The notes under the pieces: generated by a model
Database searches by the model: none
Seen by the model: only the letters and a program-made list of their open reading frames with translations
What the model was told of the DNA's origin: nothing
Program-made: the position numbers and the translations under genes
Source: an uncultured Desulfovibrio sp.
GTDB taxonomy: Bacteria > Desulfobacterota > Desulfovibrionia > Desulfovibrionales > Desulfovibrionaceae
Direction: 5' to 3'
Length of the DNA stretch: 64,000 nucleotides
Assembly: GCA_913060505.1 (NCBI GenBank)
Contig: CAJXRQ010000001.1
Location: forward strand, 62,001 to 126,000
Shown: positions 38,117-47,364 of the stretch, in pieces
How positions within the stretch are numbered: the stretch's first letter is position 1
Layout of the letters: each line of letters opens with the position of its first letter

Positions 38117-39316
38117 TTAGAAAGAGCTGCTGTAGATATCGCTGACCACGGATTCCGTAGCCTTGACCGGTGCACAACTCAACAGTGCGCCAAGCGACGG
38201 GGTGTCAAAAGCCAGTCTTGTCAACAGGGGAACCTGATCCTGAGTGAAGCCCACGTCGCCGAGGTGTTCGGTCAGGCCGATGGATTCCAGCCAGGAATGG
38301 ACTCCGAGAGCCGCTCTTTCCGCTTCTTCCGGCTTGCCGGAAAGGTCGCCGGCAATGGGGGGCAGGATGTCGGCCAGCACTTCGGCGCAATCAGGGTAGA
38401 TGACTTTGATGATGGACGGCAGCAGAACTCCGAGTCCGATTCCATGTGAAAGGTCCGGGCGGACAGCGCTGAGCGGATGCTCCAGCGCATGGGTGAAATG
38501 CAGCAATCCGTTGTCGAAGGATGTTCCTGCCAGCATGGCGGCATAGAGGAGCCAGTAACGAGCCTTGAGGTCGTTGGGATCCTTCAGGGCCGCAGGCAGA
38601 TGCTCGGCGACCAGCCGGATGGTTTCACGCGCGGTGAGAATGGAGAACGGTGATGCGGCCGTGGTCGTGGCCGCTTCAATGACATGGTTGACCGCATCCA
38701 CAGAGGTGGCAAGCGTCTGATGCTTTGAGAGGCTGGTCATCAGTGCCGGGTCATCAATGGATATCCAAGGGTATATGCAATCGTATGCGATGGCCGGTTT
38801 GTGTTGGGTCTCAAGATCGGTAGCCACGGCAAAGCGGTTGGCTTCGGTGCCCGTACCGTGGGTGAGGTTGATGGCAACAAGCGGCAGGGCTTCGGTCGGT
38901 ATGAAATCACCGCGGTAGAGCTGCTGGGCCGTCTTGCCGGGATTGGCGAGCAATATGGCGGCGCTTTTTCCCGTATCGATGGGGCTGCCTCCGCCGATGG
39001 CCAGAATGGCCTGTGCGCCGGACTCGCGCCCCATGGCAGCGGCATCGTTTACCTGATCCATTGTCGGGTTCGGAGTTGCTCCGTCATAGTGCGCGACTTT
39101 CAATCCCTTTTCATCAAAAGCGGCGGAGACGACATCCCAGGCCCCCGTGGCCCGATAGGCATTTCTGCCGGTAATGCACAGCACGGTGCCTATGCCCCGT
39201 TGCTTCATCTCTTCAGCAACGTCATGCATCTTGTTGACGGCGCCACATCCGAAGTAGATTCTCGATCCTACCCGAATTTCGCAAACGCGATGTATATCCG
39301 TATTACTTTCCCACAT
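38117..39316 (-). CDS. Iron-containing alcohol dehydrogenase (second copy)
   Basis: A 399-residue group III alcohol dehydrogenase, clearly diverged from the one at 10.8-12.0 kb. It has GGGSPIDTGKSAAI for NAD(P) binding, VAINLTHGTGTEANRFAV, and metal-site segments near VDAVNHVIEAATT and HFTHALEHPLSAVRPDLSHGIGL. The N-terminus RVGSRIYFGCGAVNKM is typical. AAGGAG precedes ATG 39316. A 20-bp palindrome lies about 80 bases upstream and may be its operator. Substrate unknown. Confidence 0.92.
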   Translation of the reverse strand: MWESNTDIHRVCEIRVGSRIYFGCGAVNKMHDVAEEMKQRGIGTVLCITGRNAYRATGAWDVVSAAFDEKGLKVAHYDGATPNPTMDQVNDAAAMGRESGAQAILAIGGGSPIDTGKSAAILLANPGKTAQQLYRGDFIPTEALPLVAINLTHGTGTEANRFAVATDLETQHKPAIAYDCIYPWISIDDPALMTSLSKHQTLATSVDAVNHVIEAATTTAASPFSILTARETIRLVAEHLPAALKDPNDLKARYWLLYAAMLAGTSFDNGLLHFTHALEHPLSAVRPDLSHGIGLGVLLPSIIKVIYPDCAEVLADILPPIAGDLSGKPEEAERAALGVHSWLESIGLTEHLGDVGFTQDQVPLLTRLAFDTPSLGALLSCAPVKATESVVSDIYSSSF

Positions 39317-39393
39317 TTCGAACTCCTTTAACTCAGTATGAATGTTGCTAACTTTGTCTTTTTAACCCTTCCTGTTTTTTGACATCGCACTGT

Positions 39394-39413
39394 TTGATTG
39401 GATGGTCAATCAA
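39394..39413. promoter_or_regulatory. Perfect palindrome upstream of the second alcohol dehydrogenase (putative operator)
   Basis: TTGATTG and CAATCAA form a perfect 7-bp inverted repeat separated by six bases, 78-97 bases upstream of the ATG. Size and symmetry suit a dimeric repressor or activator. The regulator is unknown and no regulator gene is adjacent. Confidence 0.55.
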
Positions 39414-39503
39414 TTTGTTATTTATTTCACATTTGGTTACAATGTTACAAATAGACAGATGCTTATGTTGATTTGGTAGTCTTTTGTTGAGAGGCTGGAA
39501 ACC

Positions 39504-39547
39504 AAAAGACCGGAAGTGTTTATGTCACACTTCCGGTCTTTTTTTGC
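39504..39547. terminator. Bidirectional terminator at the 3' end of gltX
   Basis: A perfect 16-bp stem (39504-39519 with 39527-39542, core ACCGGAAGTG) with a seven-base loop is flanked by A4 and a long T-run. It ends gltX and shields the alcohol dehydrogenase promoter region. Confidence 0.9.
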
Positions 39548-39586
39548 GGGAAAGTAATGGTGGGCGAGTCAGGCTCGCGTAGCGGA

Positions 39587-40993
39587 TTACAATTCCACAG
39601 CGCGCCTGATGCGTGCCATGGTTTGGTCCTTGCCCAATACAGCCAATGTTTCGAACAGGCCGGGGCTTTTGGTGGTGCCGGTCACGGCCACGCGGGTGGG
39701 CTGGGCAACTTCCTTGAACTTGATGCCTTTTTCATCCACAAAGCCGCGCATGACGTTCTCCACACTTTCCTCAGTAAATTCATCCAGTGCGTCCAGCTTT
39801 TCCGCCAGCGCTTCCAGCAGGGCCTTGGAATCATCCGTGAGGAACTTGTTAACGGCCTTTTCATCGTAGGCAAGGAATGTCGTGTCCACCATGAAGGGGC
39901 GGGCCTGTTCCAGCATGTCCACGATGGACTTTGCACGGGGTTGGAGCAGCGGGGCAACCTTGGCCAACAGAGCATGGCTCACCTTGGCAGCTTCCTCTTC
40001 GCCTACCTCTCGGGTCAGGAATTCCTGCATAAGCGTAGCCAGACGTTCGGGGTCGGCCTGTTGCATATATTGACTGTTGACCCATTCGAATTTCTTGAGG
40101 TCGAATACCGAGGGAGAATTGCCCAATCCTTCGGGGTGGAACAGCTCGACCAGTTCCTCGCGGGAGAAAAGTTCCTGATCGCCATGGGACCAGCCCAGAC
40201 GTGCGAGATAGTTGATCACGGCTTCCGGCAGGTAGCCCATTTTTTCATATTCCATGACCGAAAGTGCGCCGTGGCGTTTGGAAAGTTTTTTCTTGTCCGG
40301 GCCAAGAATCATGGGCACGTGGCCGAAGTTGGGAACATCCCACCCCATGGCTTTGTAAATGAGGATCTGGCGCGGCGTGTTGTTGACGTGGTCGTCGCCA
40401 CGCAGCACGCTGGTCACGCCCATGTCATGGTCATCGACAACAACGGCAAGGTTGTAGGTGGGCGTACCGTCCGAACGGCGCAGGATCATGTCGTCCATTT
40501 CCGTGTTGTCAATGGATATGGGGCCTTTGACCATATCATTATAGGCAGTGGAGCCTTCCAGCGGAGCCTTGAGGCGGACAACCCGGTCCGGTCCCGGGCC
40601 GAGGTCTTTTTCCCGGCAGGAACCGTCGTACTTGGGCTTGCGGCCTTCCTGCCTGGCCTTTTCGCGCATGGCGTCCACCTGTTCCTTGGTACAGTCGCAG
40701 TAGTAGGCGTTTCCCGAAGCCACGAGTTGGTCGATGACCTCGTTGTGGCGGTCTGCGCGAGAGGACTGGAAAATGATCTCGCCGTCATGTTCGAGTCCGA
40801 GCCATTTCATGGCGTCGATGATGGCGTCGATGGCTTCCTGTGTGCTTCGTTCTCTGTCCGTGTCTTCGATTCGCAGGACAAACTCGCCGCCTTTGCTACG
40901 GGCCAGCAGCCATGCGAACAGCGCGGTGCGTGCACCGCCGATGTGCAGGAACCCGGTGGGGCTGGGGGCGAATCGGGATATGGTTTTACCCAT
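39587..40993 (-). CDS. gltX: Glutamyl-tRNA synthetase
   Basis: A 468-residue class I synthetase. The HIGH-type motif is FAPSPTGFLHIGGART near the start, the KMSKS equivalent is KKKLSKRHG around residue 240, and RIEDTDRERS is present. One GltX in an organism may be discriminating or may also charge tRNA-Gln; that cannot be decided here. It lies 100 bases downstream of the NifU-domain gene. Confidence 0.97.
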   Translation of the reverse strand: MGKTISRFAPSPTGFLHIGGARTALFAWLLARSKGGEFVLRIEDTDRERSTQEAIDAIIDAMKWLGLEHDGEIIFQSSRADRHNEVIDQLVASGNAYYCDCTKEQVDAMREKARQEGRKPKYDGSCREKDLGPGPDRVVRLKAPLEGSTAYNDMVKGPISIDNTEMDDMILRRSDGTPTYNLAVVVDDHDMGVTSVLRGDDHVNNTPRQILIYKAMGWDVPNFGHVPMILGPDKKKLSKRHGALSVMEYEKMGYLPEAVINYLARLGWSHGDQELFSREELVELFHPEGLGNSPSVFDLKKFEWVNSQYMQQADPERLATLMQEFLTREVGEEEAAKVSHALLAKVAPLLQPRAKSIVDMLEQARPFMVDTTFLAYDEKAVNKFLTDDSKALLEALAEKLDALDEFTEESVENVMRGFVDEKGIKFKEVAQPTRVAVTGTTKSPGLFETLAVLGKDQTMARIRRAVEL

Positions 40994-41093
40994 GAATAAT
41001 CTCCACGTTGTTGCCGGTCAAAAAGGGCCGGGTCCGGTTCTTGCGCAAGCCATGACCGAACGCGGCGAAATAAAGTTGTAATGGTAAGGAAGG

Positions 41094-41315
41094 CTAGACG
41101 GCTTCCACGCCTTTAGCTTCGGGAACAAGCTTGAGAACGGTACGCTCGATGCTGTTCTTGAGAGTGAGCTGCGACATGGGGCAGCCTTTGCATGCTCCCT
41201 GAAGGCGTACTTGAACTATACCGTTTTCCGTGATGTCGACAAGTTCGACGTCGCCACCGTCTGCCTGAAGCATGGGGCGGACCTTTTCCAGAACTGCTTC
41301 GACTTTTTCGCGCAT
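41094..41315 (-). CDS. NifU C-terminal domain protein (Nfu-type iron-sulfur carrier)
   Basis: A 73-residue protein consisting only of the Nfu domain: VRPMLQADGGDVELVDI and the CxxC cluster ligand C42/C45 in GACKGCPMSQLTLKN. Such proteins hold and pass on [4Fe-4S] clusters as homodimers. It is followed by gltX and preceded, 69 bases away, by the HDOD gene, with which it has no obvious functional link. Confidence 0.93.
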   Translation of the reverse strand: MREKVEAVLEKVRPMLQADGGDVELVDITENGIVQVRLQGACKGCPMSQLTLKNSIERTVLKLVPEAKGVEAV

Positions 41316-41384
41316 GAAAATCCTCCGTGTGCTTGGTAGTGGAAGGTCAAGTAAGCACTTTGACGTTCCGTGTCAAACCATGGA

Positions 41385-42467
41385 TCAGGATTTCATGAGT
41401 ACGCTGAAAGCCTCGTCCAGCTCGTCGTCCAGCCCGTCGATCACCTGATTGAGGTGAGCCGGGGTCAGGCCAATGGCTTCCCAAACGACTCTGTTCGGCG
41501 GTTGAACAAAATACTCGCCGCCGGAACTCAACCCCAGCCCGGCCACGATGATTTCCGCGCAATGAACCAGTCCCGGTTCGGCTTCTTTCTGCTTTTTTTT
41601 GGGAACGTGGTGCTCAAGCACCGCCGAAACCAGCACATAGGGAAAATTCCATTTTCGCAGGAGCATGCCACCGAGTGTGGCATGGTCGAAGCCGAGCCGG
41701 GCGTGTTCGGCCTCAAAAAGTTGGGTTTCCATTTTTCGGGAATAGGCGATGACATCCGCACAACGTTCCGGAACGGTCTTGAGCAGGACCAGTTGTCCGA
41801 TGTCATGCAGCAGTCCGGCCACGAAACTCCGTTCAGGATCACCCTTGCCCAGAATGGAACACAGGCGGCGGGCGATGATGCCCACGGCGATGGAGTGTTT
41901 CCAGAACTGTTTCATATTGACCATTTCCGAGGGCACATCATCGAAGAGACTGAGCACCGAAGTGCCCACGGCCAGCGTGTTCAACTGGTTGACGCCCACG
42001 ACCGTAACAGCCCGGGTAATGGTGTCGATTTGCACGGGCAGGCTGTAGAAAACAGAGTTGACCATGCGCAGCAGAAATGCGGTCAGACTCGGATCCTGGC
42101 TGATGATGGCCGCAAGGTCGTCCGAAGACGTCTTGGGCGAGTTGATGGCCTGCTGCAATTCAAGGAATACCTGCGGCAATGCCGGAAGTTGCAATTCACG
42201 ACGCAAAATATCCAGCGGGTCCAGAGCCTCTATCTCATGGTCCGGCAAAGGCTTGGGCTCGTCCCGGTTTTCCTTTTCCGAATCGTGAGCGGTTACCGTC
42301 ATCTCGCGGGCCAGTCTCTCCAGCCCCAGCTTGGCGAGCGCTTTCAGCGTATCGTCCTTGTGACGAATGTGCTTGAAGCGGCGTGCAACAAGAGTCTTCG
42401 CGCGCTCCACCGTTTCGGACGATGGTTCGGGCTGCGGGGCGGATGTTTGTGTCGTGTCAGTTGCCAT
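41385..42467 (-). CDS. HDOD domain protein
   Basis: A 360-residue cytosolic protein with an HDOD domain from about residue 95 to 300: LQLPALPQVFLELQQAI, IISQDPSLTAFLLRMVNS, and an HD-like SFVAGLLHDIGQLVLL. HDOD proteins are HD-GYP relatives, generally without proven phosphodiesterase activity, and act in signalling. The N-terminal ~90 residues are Thr/Glu/Lys-rich and unassigned. It lies 83 bases after the response-regulator gene in the same direction, so a signalling link is possible but not shown. Confidence 0.88.
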   Translation of the reverse strand: MATDTTQTSAPQPEPSSETVERAKTLVARRFKHIRHKDDTLKALAKLGLERLAREMTVTAHDSEKENRDEPKPLPDHEIEALDPLDILRRELQLPALPQVFLELQQAINSPKTSSDDLAAIISQDPSLTAFLLRMVNSVFYSLPVQIDTITRAVTVVGVNQLNTLAVGTSVLSLFDDVPSEMVNMKQFWKHSIAVGIIARRLCSILGKGDPERSFVAGLLHDIGQLVLLKTVPERCADVIAYSRKMETQLFEAEHARLGFDHATLGGMLLRKWNFPYVLVSAVLEHHVPKKKQKEAEPGLVHCAEIIVAGLGLSSGGEYFVQPPNRVVWEAIGLTPAHLNQVIDGLDDELDEAFSVLMKS

Positions 42468-42550
42468 GGATACTTCCCTTTATATTGCTCGAAAAAAGCA
42501 TACGGGAAAACAGATGCGAGCGAAAGCGGGTTATTTTCGAACCTCCATAT

Positions 42551-43948
42551 TTATCTGCGGGTCAATCCATATTTTTTAAGTTTGTACTGCAATGTCCTGC
42601 GGCTGATTCCCAGAGCGGATGAAGTGCGTTCCCGGTGGCCTCCATTTTCTTCCAGCGCCCGGATGATGGCCATCTTTTCCGCTTCCTCAAGTGAGGCCGG
42701 TGTACTGAACGACGGTTCATTGGACTGAGCCGGTTGATAGGTCGGGTCCGTGCCGTGAAACTGGGGTGGCAACAGCTCGGGACTCAGGGCGTCGGAGCGC
42801 GAGAGAATCAAGGCTCGCTCCAGAACGTTTTCCAATTCTCGCACGTTGCCGGGCCAGTCGTAGTGTGAAAGCGTTTCCAGAAATGCGGGCGTGACCGTGC
42901 GGATCGCCTTGTGGTTCTTGGAGCCGAGTTTTTTGAGCAGGAAGCTCACCAGCAAGGGGAGGTCATCGCGCCTGTCGCGCAGTGGCGGAATACGAATTTC
43001 CAGTACGGCCAGCCGGTAGTAAAGATCCTCACGGAATCGTCCTGCTTCGACTTCGGCCTTGAGGTTGCGGTTTGTGGCCGCGATGATGCGGACATCTGTT
43101 TCCACAGGCCGGACGCTGCCCAGCGGCTCCACTATTTTTTCCTGCAATGCCCGCAGCAATTTGGCTTGCAATGCGCCGGGCATTTCGCCGATTTCGTCAA
43201 GGAACAGTGTGCCGCCGTTTGCCAGTTGGAAACGTCCGGGCTTGTCCTTGATCGCGCCGGTAAACGCACCTTTTTCATAGCCGAAGAGTTCGCTTTCCAG
43301 AAGATCGTCAGGCAGGGCAGCGCAGTTGACCTTGATAAGGGGGCGTTCCGCGCGCGTGCTGGAGCGGTGCAGCCCCTCGGCCACCAGTTCCTTGCCTGTT
43401 CCGGATTCTCCCAGAATGAGCACTGTTGCTTCACTGGGACCGGCCTGTGCGATGAGTTCGCGTACATGGGCCACTCCGGAACTGGCTCCGATAAATTCCA
43501 CGTTAGGGTCGTTGGCCTCCCGGCGCAACCGGGCGTTCTCCATGAGCAGCAACCGGTATTCACGAGCCTTGTGGGTCACGGCTTTGAGTTCTTCGTTGTC
43601 CGCAGGCTTGGTCAGATAATCGAACGCTCCCTGTTTCATGGCGTCCACCGCGGAACCTACGCTACCGAATGCGGTGAGCAGAATTACAGGCAATCCCGGC
43701 CTGCGGGTCTGCAACTCCCGAAGCAATTCCATGCCGTTCATACCCGGCATTTTCATATCCACCAGAGCCACGTCCGGGGATTCGTTGCTATATTCCGAAG
43801 ATTCGCGAACCAGTTCTTCCAGCGCCTGTTCCCCTGAATCGGCTTCCAGAACCCGCCATCCCGCATCTTCCAATACGGCCCGCACCATCATGCGATGGCC
43901 GGGTTCATCGTCAACAACCAATATGGATTTCGTTTTCGTGTCGTTCAT
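42551..43948 (-). CDS. Sigma-54-dependent response regulator, ZraR/NtrC type
   Basis: A 465-residue transcription activator. The receiver domain has phospho-acceptor D64 and conserved K114. The AAA+ domain has Walker A GESGTGKE (180-187) and the sigma-54 contact loop GAFTGA (227-232). A Fis-type helix-turn-helix ends the protein (RERTSSALGISRRTLQYKLKKYG). Its ATG overlaps the kinase stop codon (ATGA), so the two are translationally coupled. The sigma-54 promoter upstream of the zraP-like gene is its probable target. Confidence 0.95.
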   Translation of the reverse strand: MNDTKTKSILVVDDEPGHRMMVRAVLEDAGWRVLEADSGEQALEELVRESSEYSNESPDVALVDMKMPGMNGMELLRELQTRRPGLPVILLTAFGSVGSAVDAMKQGAFDYLTKPADNEELKAVTHKAREYRLLLMENARLRREANDPNVEFIGASSGVAHVRELIAQAGPSEATVLILGESGTGKELVAEGLHRSSTRAERPLIKVNCAALPDDLLESELFGYEKGAFTGAIKDKPGRFQLANGGTLFLDEIGEMPGALQAKLLRALQEKIVEPLGSVRPVETDVRIIAATNRNLKAEVEAGRFREDLYYRLAVLEIRIPPLRDRRDDLPLLVSFLLKKLGSKNHKAIRTVTPAFLETLSHYDWPGNVRELENVLERALILSRSDALSPELLPPQFHGTDPTYQPAQSNEPSFSTPASLEEAEKMAIIRALEENGGHRERTSSALGISRRTLQYKLKKYGLTRR

Positions 43949-45783
43949 GCCTGGAGTTCCTCCTGAGCGGCGTTGGGGAAGTAAAGCCGGATCGTCGTGC
44001 CTTGGTCCGGTGAAGAGTCGATGGATATCTGTCCCTTGTGGGCACGCATGATGTTGTGGACTATGGCCAGTCCCAGCCCCGTACCCTTGGCTTTTGCCGT
44101 AAAGAACGGCTCAAGGGCCTGCTGGCTGATGTCCTCGTCCATGCCTGTTCCATTATCCTGAACGCATACCCAGACTCCCCCGTCCTGGGTGTGCGAAGAA
44201 ATATTGATAATTTTTTCCCCGGATTTCTTGTTCAATGCGTCAAGGCTGTTGGCTGTCAAATTCAACAAAACCTGCCTGATGGCATCCGGGTCGGCCCAGA
44301 CAACCGGGGCCTCGAAGTCGAAATGTGGCTCCACGTTGCCGTGTTCCATGTCGAAGCGCATGAGTTTTTTCAGGGAATCGCCAACCCTGGCCAGATCCAC
44401 TTCCACGGGAGCCAATGCTCTGGGGCGTGCGAGGTAAAGCAGATCCGTGACCACGCGGTTGAGGCGGTCCGCCTCCTGCACCATGGTCGTGGCATAGGAG
44501 TTGAGCGGTTCCTGCCCCTTGAGTTTTTCCGCAAAAAATTGGGCGAATCCGCGAAGCGAACTGAGCGGGTTGCGGACTTCGTGGGCCACACCGGCAGCGA
44601 GGGAGCCTATGGTCGCCAGCCTGCGTGCCTCGTTCAGGTCTTCTTCCAGACGGCGGATGCGGGTGCGGTCTCGTATGAGCACAAGACGCAGTCCCAGCTC
44701 CGGTGCAGAATTGTCACCTTCCGGGAAAGGCACGGAAAGAATTTCGAGGTTGCGGCCATGATATTCATGTTGCTGCCATTCATATTCGCCCGCAGCGGGT
44801 TCAGCCGGATCAGGCTCGCCTATGGGCAGATCCTTCCAGTTCCTGCCCACGAGGTTGCCGTCACTTTCCCCATCCGGCTGGGCCAGCAGTTTTTTTGCCG
44901 ATCCGTTGGCGGCCAGAATGGTGCCGTCGGCTCCCACGTTGATGAGACCGTCCGGCATGTTGTCCAGCAACCTGTTCTGGAATTGTTCCAGCCGAACAAG
45001 ACGATTGCTCTGTTCCCGGCGGCGTATGTACGCAAAAGCGAGGAACCACAGGAATACGGCGGCAAGGAATACGTAGCCGGTTTGCAGCATTGCCGCACGT
45101 CGATATTGCTTGAACTGCTGGAGATGGCGGTCCGCATTGAGTCCTATGATGAGATAGGCTCGGTTATCTCCTTGAACCGTATTCCCCTCATGCATGTTTC
45201 TGCCGTTTCCATGCTCCCCCATGTGCCCCATATGCCCCTTGCGTCCCGACCCAAGGTCAGGGAACTCTCCGGGGAGGGCATTACGGTTTTTTTCACTGAG
45301 CAGGGCGGCAAAGACAGGACGAAGGAGGAGACCGGAAATCAGCGTTTCCCTGTTGTCGTCACTGCGCATCATGTGCCACGTCTGCCCGGAGTCCAGCACT
45401 TTGTCTCCAATACGGGAAAAGTCCACGTCCGGCATGTCTTCCGCAGGTTCGGAGCTGACCAGCACTTTTCCGGATTGGTCGAGAATGGCAATGAATCGGA
45501 AATCATCCGAGGCGGCCAATTCCTGAAACAGGTCGCGGGACAGGGTAGGGAACATGGGGTAGACGGCCCGGTTCCGTCCCATGCTGCGGACAATGCGCAT
45601 GAGGTTGGATTCCACGCCACGGGCAATGGAACCGCCTGAAAGAAAAAGATTGTTTTCCACCAACGCACGCTGTCTGGCAATGCTTTTCCACGTCAGGAAG
45701 AGGCTGCCGACGCCGAGTACTATCAGCGCGAGCACAAGGGCGACGACGGGGCCCTGTTCATTGTCCCGGTAGCGAACGTCCAT
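43945..45783 (-). CDS. Membrane sensor histidine kinase, ZraS-like
   Basis: A 612-residue inner-membrane kinase. TM1 is about 11-31 and TM2 about 233-253, enclosing a periplasmic sensor of ~200 residues. The sensor contains a His/Met-rich insertion at 182-199 (HMGHMGEHGNGRNMH). After TM2 come a PAS domain (about 263-375), the HisKA box with H401 (AAGVAHEVRNPL) and the HATPase with N (LTANSLDAL), G1 (DNGTGMD) and G2 (GTGLGLAI) boxes. Start ATG 45783 lies five bases after the DUF4405 stop. The histidines and methionines suggest metal sensing; that is inference. Confidence 0.93.
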   Translation of the reverse strand: MDVRYRDNEQGPVVALVLALIVLGVGSLFLTWKSIARQRALVENNLFLSGGSIARGVESNLMRIVRSMGRNRAVYPMFPTLSRDLFQELAASDDFRFIAILDQSGKVLVSSEPAEDMPDVDFSRIGDKVLDSGQTWHMMRSDDNRETLISGLLLRPVFAALLSEKNRNALPGEFPDLGSGRKGHMGHMGEHGNGRNMHEGNTVQGDNRAYLIIGLNADRHLQQFKQYRRAAMLQTGYVFLAAVFLWFLAFAYIRRREQSNRLVRLEQFQNRLLDNMPDGLINVGADGTILAANGSAKKLLAQPDGESDGNLVGRNWKDLPIGEPDPAEPAAGEYEWQQHEYHGRNLEILSVPFPEGDNSAPELGLRLVLIRDRTRIRRLEEDLNEARRLATIGSLAAGVAHEVRNPLSSLRGFAQFFAEKLKGQEPLNSYATTMVQEADRLNRVVTDLLYLARPRALAPVEVDLARVGDSLKKLMRFDMEHGNVEPHFDFEAPVVWADPDAIRQVLLNLTANSLDALNKKSGEKIINISSHTQDGGVWVCVQDNGTGMDEDISQQALEPFFTAKAKGTGLGLAIVHNIMRAHKGQISIDSSPDQGTTIRLYFPNAAQEELQA

Positions 45784-45788
45784 GGATT

Positions 45789-46616
45789 CTACTGGTTGTT
45801 GCCGCGCAGGATTTCATACACCTTTTTGGGAGAGGTATTATGTTTTTGCGCGATTTGTTTCAGGGTCATTTCCGGGGTAGCCTCCAATCCGGCCTTGCTC
45901 AACCTGCCGATCATTTCCTCCATGGGCAGGGAGTATGCGGAACCAAGGGTTTGCAGGGTCAGCTTGCCTGTCCCTTCCGGCGCTTTGGGAGGCAGCGCCC
46001 TGAATATATCATCACCGGAAAACGCATTGCGCAGGGCCAGATAAACATGCTGTGGCGTAACGCCGTTGGCGTGCGCAATGTCCACAAGCTTGGCGGAAGC
46101 ATTGAGTTTTTTCGTGTAACCGGCCTTTTTGAGGGTGTCCAGGGATTCGGCGAGATCAAATCCCATATGGGCGCAAAATACGCGCAACGGGCTTAACTCG
46201 GCATGTCCGTATGGCGGGTTGCCCAGTGTGGCGGTCTGCTTTTCCTTGATGGATTCGCCAAAGTCGAGAACCGCCTGCATGGGCTGGATATGCAAAAGCG
46301 TTCCCGCTGTTACCGCGATGACCAGAATCATGCTGAAGACCATGGGGGTGGTCAAAACCACCATCTCACGGGCGCGGTTTTTCAAATATGCGGTAATCGG
46401 CTTCCAGTTGAGGAAGATATGCAGCAGGGAAACAATGCAGAAAAGCAGCCCCACGGTGATGTGGATATCTCCCCACTGGGTTTTGCTCAGTCCGAGAAAT
46501 GTCCAGTCCGACCAGTATGCGACCCTGCCGTGCGGCGTTATGTAGAGCACAACGCTGGTGAACAGGGTTATGAGAAACGAGAGCAGGCTGGTCAGCGAGA
46601 TTGTTTTTCTGAACAT
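45789..46616 (-). CDS. DUF4405 membrane protein with C-terminal tandem repeat
   Basis: A 275-residue protein with three predicted membrane helices (about 8-27, 49-72, 88-110), each with a histidine near it (H29, H52/H66, H109). H52 and H66 are 14 residues apart on TM2, the spacing of cytochrome-b haem ligands. The soluble C-terminal half holds two copies of a ~42-residue helical repeat (about 153-195 and 231-271) around IAHANGVTPQHVYLALR and IAQKHNTSPKKVYEILR. Function unknown. It precedes the kinase by five bases and is surely co-transcribed with it. Confidence 0.82.
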   Translation of the reverse strand: MFRKTISLTSLLSFLITLFTSVVLYITPHGRVAYWSDWTFLGLSKTQWGDIHITVGLLFCIVSLLHIFLNWKPITAYLKNRAREMVVLTTPMVFSMILVIAVTAGTLLHIQPMQAVLDFGESIKEKQTATLGNPPYGHAELSPLRVFCAHMGFDLAESLDTLKKAGYTKKLNASAKLVDIAHANGVTPQHVYLALRNAFSGDDIFRALPPKAPEGTGKLTLQTLGSAYSLPMEEMIGRLSKAGLEATPEMTLKQIAQKHNTSPKKVYEILRGNNQ

Positions 46617-46793
46617 GAAATTATCTCCTCCCGGATGTTTTCTTCAGGATAACATTGCTGCAATTGGTTGCACAACCGTGTAATTGGAGGGCTCCCGACC
46701 AGTTTCGCGCGTAAACTGGAAGCGGGACGATCGAGCCAATCCCGACCACCCCGCTTCATTTTCCTGCTTTCCGGGTTTATCCCAAAATATTGA

Positions 46794-47291
46794 CTAGTTA
46801 TTATAGTAGCACGGAGCGTTTTGCATTCCCATGCGATGGCCGTAGTTTCCGCCGCGATGCATACCCCTGTGGTGCCGCATGCCGTATCTGTTTCCATCGT
46901 AGCTGCAGTTCATAGCCTGGAACATCCGCACGCCGGTGGCTTTTTCAATTTCAGCAGCCGTTGCGGTACGTTCAGCATAGATCCTGTTTCTGATGTCGGA
47001 CATTTCGGCAACCAGACTTTCGATTTCAGCCTTGTCCGCCTTGCCGGATGCAACCAGAGCGTCCAGCGTGGTGCGCTTTGCCCAGATTTTGGTGCGCAGG
47101 TCGCGCATGGATGCACGGTGCTGGTTCAGGATTTCCTGCGCAGCAGCCTGCTTTTCCGGGGTCAGGGCGTTGAACTGCGGGCAGTATGTGCCGTCGGCAG
47201 AACGGTATCTCGGTCCTGCGTAGGACAGGGCGGACAGGCCGAGTACGGCGACGATTGCCAAAGTTACGATGGTTGTGGTTTTGTTCTTCAT
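46794..47291 (-). CDS. ZraP/Spy-family periplasmic heavy-metal-resistance protein
   Basis: A 165-residue exported protein. The signal peptide spans 1-25 (LSALSYA before cleavage). The mature part has the Spy/CpxP-ZraP helical core (FNALTPEKQAAAQEILNQHRAS, RTKIWAKRTTLDALVASGKAD). The C-terminal tail is rich in His, Met, Arg and Cys (MRHHRGMHRGGNYGHRMGM), fitting metal binding. In E. coli ZraP is a zinc-binding periplasmic chaperone under ZraSR control. GGAG precedes ATG 47291, and a sigma-54 promoter lies about 75 bases upstream. The gap of 177 bases to the DUF4405 gene may hold a separate promoter. Confidence 0.88.
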   Translation of the reverse strand: MKNKTTTIVTLAIVAVLGLSALSYAGPRYRSADGTYCPQFNALTPEKQAAAQEILNQHRASMRDLRTKIWAKRTTLDALVASGKADKAEIESLVAEMSDIRNRIYAERTATAAEIEKATGVRMFQAMNCSYDGNRYGMRHHRGMHRGGNYGHRMGMQNAPCYYNN

Positions 47292-47364
47292 GCTAAATCT
47301 CCATGATTTGCGGTAACTCTTTCAAGGAGAGCACCTGTGTTGTGCAGTCGTCTTGCAAAAGAAA

